Assembly (NCBI GenBank): GCA_001600635.1
Contig: BCKL01000033.1
Span: forward strand, 6,515-70,514
DNA from: Leucosporidium creatinivorum
Taxonomy: Eukaryota; Basidiomycota; Microbotryomycetes; Leucosporidiales; Leucosporidiaceae
Direction of reading: 5' to 3'
DNA: 64,000 nt
Part shown: piece after piece, positions 63,456 through 64,000 of the stretch
Numbering within the stretch: position 1 is the stretch's first letter
How the letters are laid out: each line of letters opens with the position of its first letter
Translations under genes and position numbers: made by a program
The notes under the pieces: generated by a model
What the model saw: only the letters and a program-made list of their open reading frames with translations
What the model was told of the DNA's origin: nothing
Database searches by the model: none

Positions 63456-64000
63456 ATGAACCGATTGCTTGGCTTCATTCGTACACCGTCCAAGCCCCGA
63501 CCAGAGGAACAGCAGCAGCTCTCAAAGGCGAACAACACGGAGCTCGAACAGCTCGACGAGAGCGCCTACGACTCGGCAGCGGCAGCAACGGCCTCGGCAG
63601 AAGCTTCCGAATCTGAATCACAGATGGCTTCTTCCTCCTCTCCCGACCAGCCCAAGAAGGCCAGCCAGACGGCCAAGTCGAGCAAGCGACGCTCGTCCCG
63701 CGCCAGGAAGGACTCTACCTCCGAAGCAGCCACCAGCGACGATGATGACGACGTACAGATTGTCGAGGAGGATCTCCCTGCTCCCATGAAGCGCAAGACC
63801 CGCGCCTCCCTCGCTGGCCAGCCAGCAGACGACGAGGCTCCATCTTCCTCTCGTCGCCAAACTCGCGGCTCGCTAGCTCCCACCTCCGTTAACGGCAAAG
63901 CGGGTCCTTCCAAGCTCTCCTCCGCCATCAAGAACCAGGTCCACGCGCCCGCCAGCACGAGCAAGAAGCCTCCCAGCTCCCGGCGCGTGGAGATCATTAT
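63456..64000 (+). CDS. 5' part of an unknown Ser/Lys-rich nuclear-type protein (runs off the window)
   Basis: The frame from the ATG at 63456 stays open to the right edge: MNRLLGFIRTPSKPRPEEQQ, then Ala/Ser-rich sequence, basic clusters (KSSKRRSSRARKDS), an acidic patch containing a SUMO-interaction-like DDDDDVQIVEEDLP, and KKPPSSRRVEII at the end. The composition suggests a disordered nuclear protein. GCTGCAG just before GGGATG could be a splice acceptor, so an upstream exon is possible. No domain is visible in this part; the identity must lie beyond the window. Confidence 0.5.
   Translation, partial: MNRLLGFIRTPSKPRPEEQQQLSKANNTELEQLDESAYDSAAAATASAEASESESQMASSSSPDQPKKASQTAKSSKRRSSRARKDSTSEAATSDDDDDVQIVEEDLPAPMKRKTRASLAGQPADDEAPSSSRRQTRGSLAPTSVNGKAGPSKLSSAIKNQVHAPASTSKKPPSSRRVEII

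Overview
This window looks like nuclear DNA of a basidiomycete yeast, most likely a red yeast of the Pucciniomycotina (Microbotryomycetes; Rhodotorula/Sporobolomyces-like). The reasons are the GC-rich sequence, genes cut by many 45-100 nt introns with GTGAGT-type donors and a nearly fixed CTGAC branch site, pyrimidine-rich leaders before the ATGs, and gene families typical of that group. I inferred the species group; nothing in the window proves it. I found no tRNA, rRNA, CRISPR, transposon or virus-like element.

Layout. 0.6-3.0 kb: MFS drug-type transporter (+). 3.5-5.9 kb: unknown acidic nuclear-type protein (-). 6.2-9.4 kb: Golgi tether subunit COG8 (+). 9.7-11.6 kb: unknown CxxC protein (-). 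12.1-14.4 kb: Sso-type syntaxin A (-). 15.6-16.7 kb: Zn2Cys6 regulator (+). 17.3-19.9 kb: second MFS transporter (-). 20.1-25.1 kb: IML1, the GATOR1/SEACIT subunit (-). 25.6-27.4 kb: Sso-type syntaxin B (+). 27.9-29.1 kb: multi-pass membrane protein (+). 29.3-31.5 kb: head-to-head pair of a small novel protein (-) and a degenerate protein kinase (+). 31.7-34.4 kb: UV-damage endonuclease UVE1 (-). 34.8-36.1 kb: second Zn2Cys6 regulator (-). 36.8-37.6 kb: uncertain small gene (+). 38.3-42.3 kb: SUN-domain protein (+). 42.7-43.6 kb: histone chaperone CHZ1 (+). 44.1-48.4 kb: importin-9/Kap114 (+). 48.7-50.9 kb: F-box/YccV-like protein (-). 51.1-53.3 kb: second copy of the kinase/small-protein pair, inverted. 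53.6-55.1 kb: RRT8/EI24-like membrane protein (-). 55.7-58.0 kb: tRNA dihydrouridine synthase DUS1 (+). 58.4-61.2 kb: ferric reductase (+). 61.4-63.2 kb: CaMK-type kinase (+). 63.5 kb to the right edge: 5' part of a nuclear-type gene (+).

Most genes are ordinary housekeeping neighbours with no operon-like logic: membrane traffic (COG8, two syntaxins), TORC1 control (IML1), the nuclear envelope and nuclear import (SUN, Kap114, CHZ1), DNA repair (UVE1) and tRNA modification (DUS1). What stands out is duplication: five families occur twice here (MFS, Sso syntaxin, a long-loop Zn2Cys6 class, the pseudokinase, and its small divergent partner). The pseudokinase and small partner were copied together as a head-to-head module with a conserved 242-243 bp bidirectional promoter, and this is the best candidate for an undescribed system. 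Other points of interest are an IML1 with no visible DEP domain, 4-nt and 7-nt microexons, a start codon split by an intron, an apparent GA-AG intron, and a recurrent palindromic CTCGGCGCCGAG element next to intron branch sites.

Exon coordinates were read by hand. For the genes with full exon lists, the summed coding length is a whole number of codons.
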